DNA of 9,847 nt from Candidatus Thorarchaeota archaeon MP8T_1 (lineage in GTDB: Archaea > Asgardarchaeota > Thorarchaeia > Thorarchaeales > Thorarchaeaceae), in assembly GCA_002825465.1 (NCBI GenBank), contig PJER01000074.1, positions 1-9,847 of the forward strand. Direction: 5' to 3'. Below, piece by piece: positions 1 through 6,541 of this stretch (position 1 is its first letter; each line of letters starts with the position of its first letter). The notes under the pieces are model-generated. The model was not told the DNA's origin and made no database searches. It worked only from the letters and a program-made list of their open reading frames with translations. The position numbers and the translations under genes were made by a program.

Positions 1-1
1 A

Positions 2-247
2 GAGATATTTGAACTTGAAGCTGAACTTAGAAGAATAGTTTCAGAGAGAAGAACAAGAATTAAGGAACTGCGCGTTCGCGAAATGATATTCAGAAGGAAA
101 TTAGAGTTTTATAGAAAGGAGTATGAATCTGGTAATATATCAGACGCTGTTTTCGAGGATTTGAGAAGTGAATTAGAAACGGACATTGAAGAAATCATAA
201 ATCGAATTAAAGGACACGAAAAACGGATAACATCTACTCCAGAATAG
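2..247 (+). CDS. 3' end of a charged, probably coiled-coil protein (partial, 5' end outside window)
   Basis: An open frame runs from the left edge to a TAG at 245-247, giving 81 residues with no stop. It begins EIFELEAELRRIV and is dense in Glu, Arg, Lys and Leu, with heptad-like spacing suggesting a long helix or coiled coil. The second half contains EYESGNISDAVFEDLRSELE. This resembles short helical C-terminal modules of the kind 'Y-x-x-G-x-I-x-x-x-x-F/Y-x-x-L' that often end prokaryotic proteins after a linker. The real start is probably upstream, although an internal ATG at 85 exists. The product cannot be named from this tail. A T-run follows the stop at 265-270, and the next gene starts 105 nt downstream with its own promoter-like sequence, so they are probably not one operon. 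Confidence 0.7.
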   Translation, partial: EIFELEAELRRIVSERRTRIKELRVREMIFRRKLEFYRKEYESGNISDAVFEDLRSELETDIEEIINRIKGHEKRITSTPE

Positions 248-264
248 CGCAATATCAAAATCTG

Positions 265-274
265 TTTTTTATAG
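265..274 (+). promoter_or_regulatory. Candidate TATA box for the P-type ATPase gene
   Basis: TTTTTTATAG lies about 83 nt before the GTG start. Archaeal initiation about 26 nt downstream of its centre would give a leader of roughly 57 nt containing the ribosome binding site. A weaker alternative, TCTTTTTACT at 302-311, would give a leader near 19 nt. The same T-run could also help terminate the upstream gene. Confidence 0.35.
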
Positions 275-339
275 AGGGAGCATAAAAATTAGGTGGCAAT
301 AGTCTTTTTACTTGCAAAGCGTTACTCGAATATGAAATA

Positions 340-345
340 GGAGAG
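340..345 (+). promoter_or_regulatory. Ribosome binding site deciding the GTG start
   Basis: GGAGAG is followed by a 7-nt spacer and GTG at 353. The only nearby upstream in-frame ATG (332) reads ATG-AAA-TAG and is dead, so the GTG is the supported start. Confidence 0.6.
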
Positions 346-352
346 AAGTGGC

Positions 353-3142
353 GTGTCTGAAGAGTTCGTCGACTATAATGAGTGTCTTCAAAGTCTTGGA
401 GCAAATGTAGAAGGACTCTCAATTGATGAAGTCCAACAACGCCTTCTTGAATTTGGTCCTAACAGTCTCTCCGTGGAAAAAGGCGACAATGCACTGATTA
501 TGTTTCTCAGGCAGTTCAAATCTCCTTTAGTGTATGTTCTGATTCTCGCCGCAGCTGTTTCATTGATAGGCGGACATGCGGAAGATACCCTAGTAATTGC
601 AGTAATTCTCCTGATTAACTCAATAATCGGATTCACACAAGAATGGAGAGCAGAGAAGACTATTGAATCTGTAAAGAAACTGATTGAAGAGAAATCAATT
701 GTAATTAGAGAAGGAGAGGAAGTTGAGATACCCTCCTCTGATATTGTACCTGGTGATCTCTTACTCCTGAGGGCAGGAGAGAGAATACCTGCTGATGCTC
801 GCGTAATCTTTGAGAGAAATTTCCAAGTTGACGAGAGCTTACTCACGGGGGAAAGTGTTCCTGTAAAGAAAGATGTTGTATGTCTCATCGAGAAACCCCA
901 TTACTATGAGGAATCAAATAAGGTATTTGCAGGCTCTTTTGCGACTCAAGGGAGAGCGAGGGTTCTCGTTGAAAAAACGGGAAATGATACAGTTCTTGGG
1001 GAAATCAATAAAGAATTACAGGATGTGAAAAAAGAGCCAACTAGTGTTGAGGTGCGATTGAAGCGCCTAAGTCTGTTCTTTATTGGTTTTGCTTTCATTT
1101 TTCTAATAGCAACACTCTTCCTTGGATTTTATAGAGGTATAGAAACCTATGAGCTCATTTTATTCTCACTCTCTTCTTTGGTTTCTGCAATTCCTGAAGG
1201 GCTTGTTGCAGTCATTACGATTGTTCTCTCAGTTGGTGTATACAGACTTTCGCGCAAGAATGTTATTGTCAGGAACCTCAGTGCAGTAGAAACTCTAGGC
1301 TTAGTCAATGTGATTTGCTCTGACAAAACCGGAACACTGACGATGAATCAAATGATGGTGAGAAGGATATATACTCCACATCATTACTATGAGGTCAGTG
1401 GTGTAGGATTCGATGTAGAGAGCGGAGGTGTTTTTCTTGAAGGGTGTGGACCAGATGAATGCCTGCGTTCAAAAGAACTTCACGAGGAGTCGATCCGAGA
1501 ATCAAGTCTAAGAGAACAGATTGGTCTACATAATCTAGAGAGATTTCCAGACCTGGAGATCCTTCTTACCTACATGGCAATGTGCAATGATTCTGAAGTA
1601 TACATGGAATGCCTTGATGAAGGGGATCTCATCCAGAAATGTACAGGAAAGAATCGCATATGGAGAATACGCGGGTCTCCAACAGAGGCATCCCTTATCG
1701 TGGCCTTGGAGAAAGTTGGTCTTCATAAGTATGTGCTGAATGAATCGTGGCCAAGAATCTCCGAGATATCCTTCAGTAGTGATAGAAAGTACATGGCTAC
1801 ATTACATCAGCCCAGTGGATTGATTCAGAAGGACCATCCAGCTCTATCAACGCACGATTCAAACATCCTCGTTGTAAAAGGAGCTCCAGAGAGAATAGAA
1901 CCACTCCTCAAACGCCCGTCTGGCTCAGAAGAAATAGTCAGCGAGTTCGCATCACAAGGACTTAGAGTACTCGCATGCGCTGTTAAGCATCTTCCAATAG
2001 ATCACCTGCAAATCACTGAAGAGGATCTCAATGATCTCGAATTCATTGGGCTCTGTGGGATAAATGACCCCCCACGAGAGGGTGTATCAGATTATATTGC
2101 AAAATGTGATAGAGCCGGCATTGATGTCATCATGATTACTGGTGACAATGAACTCACAGCCAAGGCAATCGGAGAAGAAGTAGGCATCTTTCAGTCTGAG
2201 GAGGGAGATGTAAGCCTTACAGGCGACGATATTGATGACATGGAGGATGATGAACTTAAAGGAGTCCTTGAGAGGCGTGCGAAGATCCTGGCACGAACCA
2301 GCCCAATCCATAAGCTCAGGGTTGTTAAAGCTTTCCAAGAATTAGGAAAAGTCGTAAGCATGACTGGAGATGGCGTTAACGACAGCCCAGCACTACGGCA
2401 AGCAAATGTCGGAATAGCAATGGGTATCACTGGAACAGATATTGCGAAAGAAGCTGCAGATATCGTACTTCAGGATGAACGGTTTGAATCAGTTGTTGAT
2501 GGAATTGATGAAGGGAGGCATATCCTGAATACCTTCCGACGAGTTGTCCTCTTCTTAACTTCAACAAACTTCGCAGAAAGCTTTGTAATAATAGCTACTC
2601 TGCTACTCTTTGTTGAACCGATTCTCCTCCTGCCACTTCAAATTCTATGGGTGAATCTAGTCACAGATGGCATGCTAGATATCGCAATATCGTTGGAGCC
2701 AAAGGAAAAAGGATTGCTGGAGCAACCTCCTGCATCTCTGCAAGAGAGAGTGCTTTCAAAGCAGACACTCACTAGAGCTCTGTTCTATGGATCTATGATG
2801 GCTGTCATAGTTATGACGATTTATTTCATCTATCTTGGTCAGGGAAGTAAACTTCGTACAATGCTCTTTGTTACATTAATCATTGCTCAATGGTTCAGCG
2901 CACAGAATTGTAGGTCTCCAACAAAATCTGCTTTTACTATGGGGATTCTGAAGAATAGGGTTCTGATCGTTGTATACATGATTGACATTATACTCGTATC
3001 TCTTCTATTTCTCCTTCCTCCAATGACTGCCCTATTTGAGCTAAGTCCAATTGCACCTGTAGAGTGGCTGCTTGTTATCGGTCTTTCAACCCTCGTATTT
3101 ATTGTGGAAGAGATTAGAAAGAAACTTGCAACGAAATTCTGA
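353..3142 (+). CDS. P2-type cation-transporting P-type ATPase (Ca2+/Na+ pump-like)
   Basis: This 929-residue membrane pump couples ATP hydrolysis to cation export across the cytoplasmic membrane. Order: N-terminal cation-ATPase domain (about 5-55), M1-M2 (about 58-97), actuator domain with TGES at 165-168, M3-M4 with PEGL at 281-284, phosphorylation site DKTGT with acceptor D324, nucleotide domain with KGAPE at 509-513, TGDN at 596-599, hinge TGDGVND at 671-677, then six C-terminal helices. The length is normal for the family. Aligned by eye to SERCA, ion ligands E309, N768, E771, N796, T799 and D800 are kept as E282, N739, E742, N768, T771 and D772. E908 in M8 is replaced by Q846, so Ca2+ is plausible but Na+ is not excluded. 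The nucleotide domain has a modest acidic insertion near 365-400. The gene is convergent with the DUF308-like gene. The family is certain; the transported ion is inferred. Confidence 0.95.
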   Translation: MSEEFVDYNECLQSLGANVEGLSIDEVQQRLLEFGPNSLSVEKGDNALIMFLRQFKSPLVYVLILAAAVSLIGGHAEDTLVIAVILLINSIIGFTQEWRAEKTIESVKKLIEEKSIVIREGEEVEIPSSDIVPGDLLLLRAGERIPADARVIFERNFQVDESLLTGESVPVKKDVVCLIEKPHYYEESNKVFAGSFATQGRARVLVEKTGNDTVLGEINKELQDVKKEPTSVEVRLKRLSLFFIGFAFIFLIATLFLGFYRGIETYELILFSLSSLVSAIPEGLVAVITIVLSVGVYRLSRKNVIVRNLSAVETLGLVNVICSDKTGTLTMNQMMVRRIYTPHHYYEVSGVGFDVESGGVFLEGCGPDECLRSKELHEESIRESSLREQIGLHNLERFPDLEILLTYMAMCNDSEVYMECLDEGDLIQKCTGKNRIWRIRGSPTEASLIVALEKVGLHKYVLNESWPRISEISFSSDRKYMATLHQPSGLIQKDHPALSTHDSNILVVKGAPERIEPLLKRPSGSEEIVSEFASQGLRVLACAVKHLPIDHLQITEEDLNDLEFIGLCGINDPPREGVSDYIAKCDRAGIDVIMITGDNELTAKAIGEEVGIFQSEEGDVSLTGDDIDDMEDDELKGVLERRAKILARTSPIHKLRVVKAFQELGKVVSMTGDGVNDSPALRQANVGIAMGITGTDIAKEAADIVLQDERFESVVDGIDEGRHILNTFRRVVLFLTSTNFAESFVIIATLLLFVEPILLLPLQILWVNLVTDGMLDIAISLEPKEKGLLEQPPASLQERVLSKQTLTRALFYGSMMAVIVMTIYFIYLGQGSKLRTMLFVTLIIAQWFSAQNCRSPTKSAFTMGILKNRVLIVVYMIDIILVSLLFLLPPMTALFELSPIAPVEWLLVIGLSTLVFIVEEIRKKLATKF

Positions 3143-3189
3143 GAGCTGATGTGTTCAATCAAACGAGAATATCTTCAGTTGCTATTTGT

Positions 3190-3780
3190 CTAATCGACTT
3201 CATCAGAGGGAACGCTGGAGCCTGCAGGTTGTAGATATTGTTGATGGACATCAGTTCGACCAACAATCAATCGTACAAGTCCATTAGCAACAAGGGATAT
3301 AATCAAGAGGATTATCATAGCTGGAAGATTGATGTTCGAAAAGATGAACACAAAAGCTGCAAGATTTATTGTCAATATACCCGCGAGTACTTGTAGCATT
3401 TGGACCCAAAGAGGTACACCACCAATCAGAAAACCTAACGCTAATCTCGATACTCCGACGAGTAGCATCGCTATAGCAGGGTATATGATTAGCAAGTCTG
3501 GCGATAGCGAGAAGTAAATGAAATCAAAAAGTGAGATAGCAATAGCAGTGACGCCTGTAGCAAGCATGAAGATACGAGCATAGATCTTTGTTCGTACAAG
3601 AAAAACACCCCAGGCAATCCACGCTATTCCCATCGCTAGTATACCTAGTGAAAGCACCTCGAGTGCGTAGGCAAAACTAAAGGCAAGTTCTAGCACGGCA
3701 ACAAGAGCAACCACTATCACAATCAAACCAATAGCATCATCAAGTAACCTAATCCATAATGGATTGCTCTCATCGCTCAT
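3190..3780 (-). CDS. Six-helix membrane protein, HdeD/DUF308-like
   Basis: A 196-residue integral membrane protein with a short hydrophilic N-terminus (MSDESNPLW), about six hydrophobic helices (roughly 16-34, 39-60, 67-90, 93-117, 125-147 and 150-170) and a polar tail. The repeated pattern of Gly-rich helices broken by short loops, with LGILAMGIAWIAWGVF in helix 2, resembles the DUF308/HdeD family. HdeD is linked to acid resistance in enterobacteria, but members elsewhere have no settled role, so no function is assigned. The start is supported by GGAG at 3786-3789 with a 5-nt spacer. The gene begins 55 nt after the stop of the 218-aa gene on the same strand and could be cotranscribed with it. 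Its end faces the end of the P-type ATPase gene, 47 nt away. Confidence 0.8.
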   Translation of the reverse strand: MSDESNPLWIRLLDDAIGLIVIVVALVAVLELAFSFAYALEVLSLGILAMGIAWIAWGVFLVRTKIYARIFMLATGVTAIAISLFDFIYFSLSPDLLIIYPAIAMLLVGVSRLALGFLIGGVPLWVQMLQVLAGILTINLAAFVFIFSNINLPAMIILLIISLVANGLVRLIVGRTDVHQQYLQPAGSSVPSDEVD

Positions 3781-3785
3781 ACAGA

Positions 3786-3789
3786 CTCC
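3786..3789 (-). promoter_or_regulatory. Ribosome binding site of the DUF308-like gene
   Basis: On the minus strand GGAG is followed by TCTGT and then ATG at 3780. A proper Shine-Dalgarno here, with only a weak TATA candidate upstream, fits translation from a longer, possibly polycistronic mRNA. Confidence 0.55.
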
Positions 3790-3835
3790 AATTTAGACGT
3801 GTTAGTTATTCTTTTCGGTCTGTCAATGGAAAAAA

Positions 3836-4492
3836 TCACAACTGCGCCTTCTTGTAAGCATCTGGTAGTCGGAGACCGGTCTTCCCCATGAAGACATCTC
3901 GTAGGAGCTCAACGTGCTCATCGAGGTCTTTGAGAAGCTTGTCACGAGCGGCAGGCTCTATGTTTGGTTCGACAACCCAAATTGTAAGATAGTTACTCAC
4001 TACTCCGATATCGATTGCGCCTTCCTCGAAATCGCGGAAGATCGTCAGTTTAACAAGAAACTCGGATTCATACATATTTAGTAGGTCCCTGATGCTTATC
4101 ATAATTAGATCAAGAAATCCAACAAGGTCCTCTAGTTCCGGCGAATCTTCAAGGTCGCCTCTCATCGACTCGGTAAGTGTCTGTATAGTAGAGGAAGAGT
4201 GCCTCAGGTTTTCAAACATATGCATGAGCTTGGTGAACTCACGAATCGAGGTTTCAAAAGACGGTACTAGTTTATCGTATAGATTGACAAGGAGAATACC
4301 CTTGCTGTTTTCTCTGATATTCTGAAAGCCCTCGAGTTTGCCAAGGGGACCATCCAAATGTTCAATCTGCATGATTGTATTTGTGACTGCCTGAATCGCC
4401 TTTACAGACTTCCTCTGGATGTTTGCCCATTTCTCAATAAACGTATCCAGTCCATCACGGAGGTCGTCGAGTGAGTCTAGGTAATTCGGCAC
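3836..4492 (-). CDS. Uncharacterised all-helical soluble protein (218 aa)
   Basis: I do not recognise this protein. It has no signal peptide or membrane helix, and appears almost wholly alpha-helical with long amphipathic segments, such as 1-45 (MPNYLDSLDDLRDGLDTF...), a middle helical region with FENLRHSSSTIQTLTESM, and a C-terminal segment ending LRLPDAYKKAQL. It is acidic with few cysteines and has no obvious catalytic motif, so a scaffold or interaction role is more likely than an enzyme. The start is GTG at 4490-4492. The codon just upstream is TAA, and the next internal ATG is about 40 residues in, so GTG is the only start giving the full frame. GGAG lies 11 nt upstream, and a TATA-like CTTATATG is at 4529-4536. 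It lies between the HTH-CBS regulator (134 nt upstream) and the membrane protein (55 nt downstream), all on the same strand. Confidence 0.8.
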   Translation of the reverse strand: MPNYLDSLDDLRDGLDTFIEKWANIQRKSVKAIQAVTNTIMQIEHLDGPLGKLEGFQNIRENSKGILLVNLYDKLVPSFETSIREFTKLMHMFENLRHSSSTIQTLTESMRGDLEDSPELEDLVGFLDLIMISIRDLLNMYESEFLVKLTIFRDFEEGAIDIGVVSNYLTIWVVEPNIEPAARDKLLKDLDEHVELLRDVFMGKTGLRLPDAYKKAQL

Positions 4493-4528
4493 TTAACTAT
4501 CTACTCCGAGTGAGTCTTCTCTTTTTCG

Positions 4529-4536
4529 CATATAAG
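4529..4536 (-). promoter_or_regulatory. Candidate TATA box of the 218-aa gene
   Basis: The minus strand reads CTTATATG, centred about 40 nt before the GTG at 4492. Initiation 26 nt downstream of the centre would fall near 4506, leaving a leader of only about a dozen bases. This suggests the 218-aa gene has its own promoter and is not only read through from the HTH-CBS gene. Confidence 0.45.
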
Positions 4537-4626
4537 ACATTCTGCGGGGGCACAACTGCATCAAAATGATGTTTTCATGTGAGATGGTAACCACTTTGTT
4601 GATTAAACTAATTCAACATCTTCTTG

Positions 4627-5157
4627 TTATGTGAGCTTTAGTAAATCGGACCGAGTTATGATGCCTCGAATGCGTCCTTGGGAATGAATCAATACTGCTT
4701 GGTAAGTCTGAAAGAGCGGTGCTATGATATCTATTGGAGTAGTTTCATCAATAAATGGTACGCCCTCGGGGCTCATAACAGCTTGAACAGATAGCTCATC
4801 CATATTGTGCTGGATATTCCGAATAATATCACGCTCGGTGACTAGTCCAACAAGCTGAGTTCCTCGGAGGACTGGTACCTGAGAGTAGTTGTGCTTCTGC
4901 ATCAATCTCACTGCGGAAGATGCTTGGTCTCTAGCATCCACTGTAACAGGACTGCGGGTCATAATCTCAGCACATGTTTTGCTTTGGCGATGAGTAAGGG
5001 TTTCCACAATTTTGGTTACCACTGATAATTTGGGATCCAGAGAACCGCGTTCAAGACGGGCGATATAAGACTGTGACACTCCAACATCAATTGCCAAGTC
5101 AGCTTGCGTCATTCCTACTTCCCGTCTCATTTTTGAAAGCTCATCTACTGTCATCAT
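4627..5157 (-). CDS. Transcriptional regulator: Cro/C1-type HTH plus two CBS domains
   Basis: A 176-residue cytosolic DNA-binding regulator that probably senses an adenosyl ligand. Residues about 3-55 form a Cro/C1 helix-turn-helix, with MTQADLAIDVGVSQSYIARLERG (positions 16-38, shown here as its helix 2 and recognition helix) typical of XRE repressors. CBS1 spans about 62-116 and CBS2 about 124-176. Both keep the ribose/phosphate-contacting pattern G-h-h-T-x-x-D (G104/T107/D110 and G165/T168/D171), so ligand binding looks intact. Archaeal proteins of this architecture are grouped as predicted regulators with C-terminal CBS domains (COG3620). CBS pairs bind AMP, ATP, SAM or MTA. The gene is divergent from the SAM synthetase gene. 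Its start at 5157 (or the adjacent ATG at 5154) has no clear Shine-Dalgarno but has a TATA box 26-27 nt upstream, so a leaderless mRNA is likely. The ligand and targets are inferred. Confidence 0.9.
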   Translation of the reverse strand: MMTVDELSKMRREVGMTQADLAIDVGVSQSYIARLERGSLDPKLSVVTKIVETLTHRQSKTCAEIMTRSPVTVDARDQASSAVRLMQKHNYSQVPVLRGTQLVGLVTERDIIRNIQHNMDELSVQAVMSPEGVPFIDETTPIDIIAPLFQTYQAVLIHSQGRIRGIITRSDLLKLT

Positions 5158-5176
5158 TTTCTATTGATTCCTATTA

Positions 5177-5201
5177 GTAATATATTTTCAGAAATTATTA
5201 C
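5177..5201. promoter_or_regulatory. Imperfect palindrome over the regulator promoter: candidate operator
   Basis: The arms GTAATA (5177-5182) and TATTAC (5196-5201) are exact reverse complements separated by 13 nt. The spacer contains TTTC-A-GAAA (5186-5194), offset by one base. A further ATTAC lies at 5210-5214. The left arm overlaps the TATA box of the HTH-CBS gene, where an autorepressor could exclude TBP. The region is AT-rich, so a 6-bp match could arise by chance. Confidence 0.35.
5180..5187 (-). promoter_or_regulatory. TATA box of the HTH-CBS regulator gene
   Basis: The minus strand reads AAATATAT, centred 26-27 nt before the first ATG at 5157. This is the standard archaeal distance from TATA centre to transcription start, so the mRNA should begin at or next to the start codon. 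Confidence 0.6.
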
Positions 5202-5223
5202 CAGAGAGAATTACAAATAACAA

Positions 5224-5233
5224 TGTATTTATG
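5224..5233 (+). promoter_or_regulatory. Candidate TATA box of the SAM synthetase gene
   Basis: TGTATTTATG is centred near 5229. Initiation about 26 nt downstream, near 5255, would leave a leader of about 20 nt before the ATG at 5275. No strong Shine-Dalgarno is seen in that leader. It lies 23 nt from the palindrome that covers the divergent promoter. Confidence 0.45.
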
Positions 5234-5274
5234 CTCTTCGTTCCGCGGCTTGTGGAAATAACGAGTTGATTATA

Positions 5275-6477
5275 ATGAAGAATTTGAAAGTTACAGCTGG
5301 ATTTGGACCCAGTGTTGACAAGCTCCCTGTCGAAATTGTGGAGCGAAAGGGAAAAGGACATCCAGACACGCTTTGTGACAAAGCCGCAGAAGAATTATCA
5401 GTGCGGTTAAGCGAGTACTACATGGACGTTTTTGGTCAAGTTCAGCATCACAACGTTGACAAGGTTCTTCTCGTTGGAGGACAGTCCAACTCCAAATTTG
5501 GAGGAGGGGACGTCATTGAACCGATATACATTCTCATGAGCGGTCGTGCCGTTGATGTTGTCGACAAAGATTACGAACGACAGGTACCAGTTGGTAAGTT
5601 CGCAGTCGAGCACACAAGAGAGTGGTTAAGCAAAGATTTGCCACATTTGGATGTAAACTCAGATGTTATCATTGATTATAAGATTCGTGCAGGAAGCACA
5701 GATCTCGTTGGTAACTTCGATCTAGAAACAGGCGTTCCACGAGCCAATGACACAAGCTTTGGTGTTGGGTATGCACCATTCTCACCTACTGAGCTAATCA
5801 CTTTGGAAGCGGAGCAACTCCTAAACAGTGAGAAGGTCAAGAAGCAATGGCCTCAGATTGGTGAAGACATTAAGATCATGGGGACAAGAATTGACGACAA
5901 GATCCATGTTCAGGTCGCAGCAGCAATCATATCAAGCGAAACCAAAGACAGACAGGAGTACGCCAATGTCATGCAAGGTATCGAAGATGTCGTCACGGAC
6001 CTTGCGGTGAAGATTACTGACATGGAAGTGGAAGTGAGTGTCAATACTGCTGATAGCCCAGATGACAATCTGTTCTATCTCACCGTAACAGGAACTTCAG
6101 CTGAACATGGTGATGATGGTCAGGTGGGACGAGGTAATCGTGCAAATGGTCTCATTACTCCTTACAGACCAATGACTCTTGAGGCAGCTGCTGGAAAGAA
6201 TCCAGTATCACACGTAGGTAAGACATACAATGTAACTGCAAGAGAAATCACAGAGCGAGTGTACAAGGAACATCCTGACCTCGCTCAAGTATACTGCTAT
6301 ATTGTGAGCCAGATTGGAGCTCCGATTACCGAACCACAGGCAGTCAACATCGAAATCTTTGGCGATTGTGACCTCAACAAGGTCAGAGGTTCTGTGGAAT
6401 CTATCACTGAAGAAGTGATCGCAAAATTGCCACGGGTCTGGGAAGGCTTTGTAAAGAGACAGTACCAGCTCTGGTAG
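5275..6477 (+). CDS. mat: S-adenosylmethionine synthetase, archaeal type (methionine adenosyltransferase)
   Basis: This 400-residue cytosolic enzyme makes S-adenosylmethionine from methionine and ATP, releasing phosphate and pyrophosphate. SAM feeds methylation and radical-SAM reactions. It belongs to the archaeal MAT class, distant from bacterial and eukaryotic MetK. Recognisable blocks are EIVERKGKGHPDTLCD (20-35), HHNVDKV (58-64), KFGGG (74-78), GSTDLV (140-145), ANDTSFGVGYAP (157-168), and the C-terminal run TGTSAEHGDDGQVGRGNR followed by NGLITPYRPMTLEAA and GKNPVSHVGK. All match the family closely and nothing is missing. The ATG at 5275 is preferred over an in-frame TTG at 5266, which would only add MII- before it; family members start just before a short beta strand like MKNLKV. 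It is divergent from an HTH-CBS regulator, which may control it, and convergent with the M3 peptidase behind a hairpin terminator. Confidence 0.96.
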   Translation: MKNLKVTAGFGPSVDKLPVEIVERKGKGHPDTLCDKAAEELSVRLSEYYMDVFGQVQHHNVDKVLLVGGQSNSKFGGGDVIEPIYILMSGRAVDVVDKDYERQVPVGKFAVEHTREWLSKDLPHLDVNSDVIIDYKIRAGSTDLVGNFDLETGVPRANDTSFGVGYAPFSPTELITLEAEQLLNSEKVKKQWPQIGEDIKIMGTRIDDKIHVQVAAAIISSETKDRQEYANVMQGIEDVVTDLAVKITDMEVEVSVNTADSPDDNLFYLTVTGTSAEHGDDGQVGRGNRANGLITPYRPMTLEAAAGKNPVSHVGKTYNVTAREITERVYKEHPDLAQVYCYIVSQIGAPITEPQAVNIEIFGDCDLNKVRGSVESITEEVIAKLPRVWEGFVKRQYQLW

Positions 6478-6500
6478 TACACCAGTAAGACGGATAGAAT

Positions 6501-6540
6501 TTGTAGGGCATGAATAGACACGCCCTACAACACTCTTTTT
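6501..6540 (+). terminator. Hairpin plus T-run terminator after the SAM synthetase gene
   Basis: A perfect 9-bp stem, TTGTAGGGC (6501-6509) with GCCCTACAA (6522-6530), encloses a 12-nt loop and is followed by CACTC and five Ts at 6536-6540. It starts 23 nt after the stop codon. The layout is that of an intrinsic terminator for the + strand. It also sits just past the stop of the convergent peptidase gene but has no T-run in that direction. Confidence 0.65.
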
Positions 6541-6541
6541 C

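Noticed and set aside
388..888. 166-residue open frame on the minus strand inside the P-type ATPase gene
   Set aside because: It is fully overlapped by a gene with unmistakable family motifs, and the translation is Ser/Arg-rich without recognisable domains: an antisense shadow.
3143..3189. Possible terminator between the convergent ATPase and membrane-protein genes
   Set aside because: No stem or convincing T-run could be found in these 47 bases.
4559..4571. CATCA-AAA-TGATG palindrome between the HTH-CBS and 218-aa genes
   Set aside because: The stem is only 5 bp in an AT-rich spacer. The following T4 is on the strand with no gene to terminate, so it is probably chance.
5266..5274. TTG at 5266 as the start of the SAM synthetase gene
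   Set aside because: It adds only three residues to the ATG at 5275, has no better ribosome binding site, and the ATG gives the usual N-terminus of archaeal MAT.
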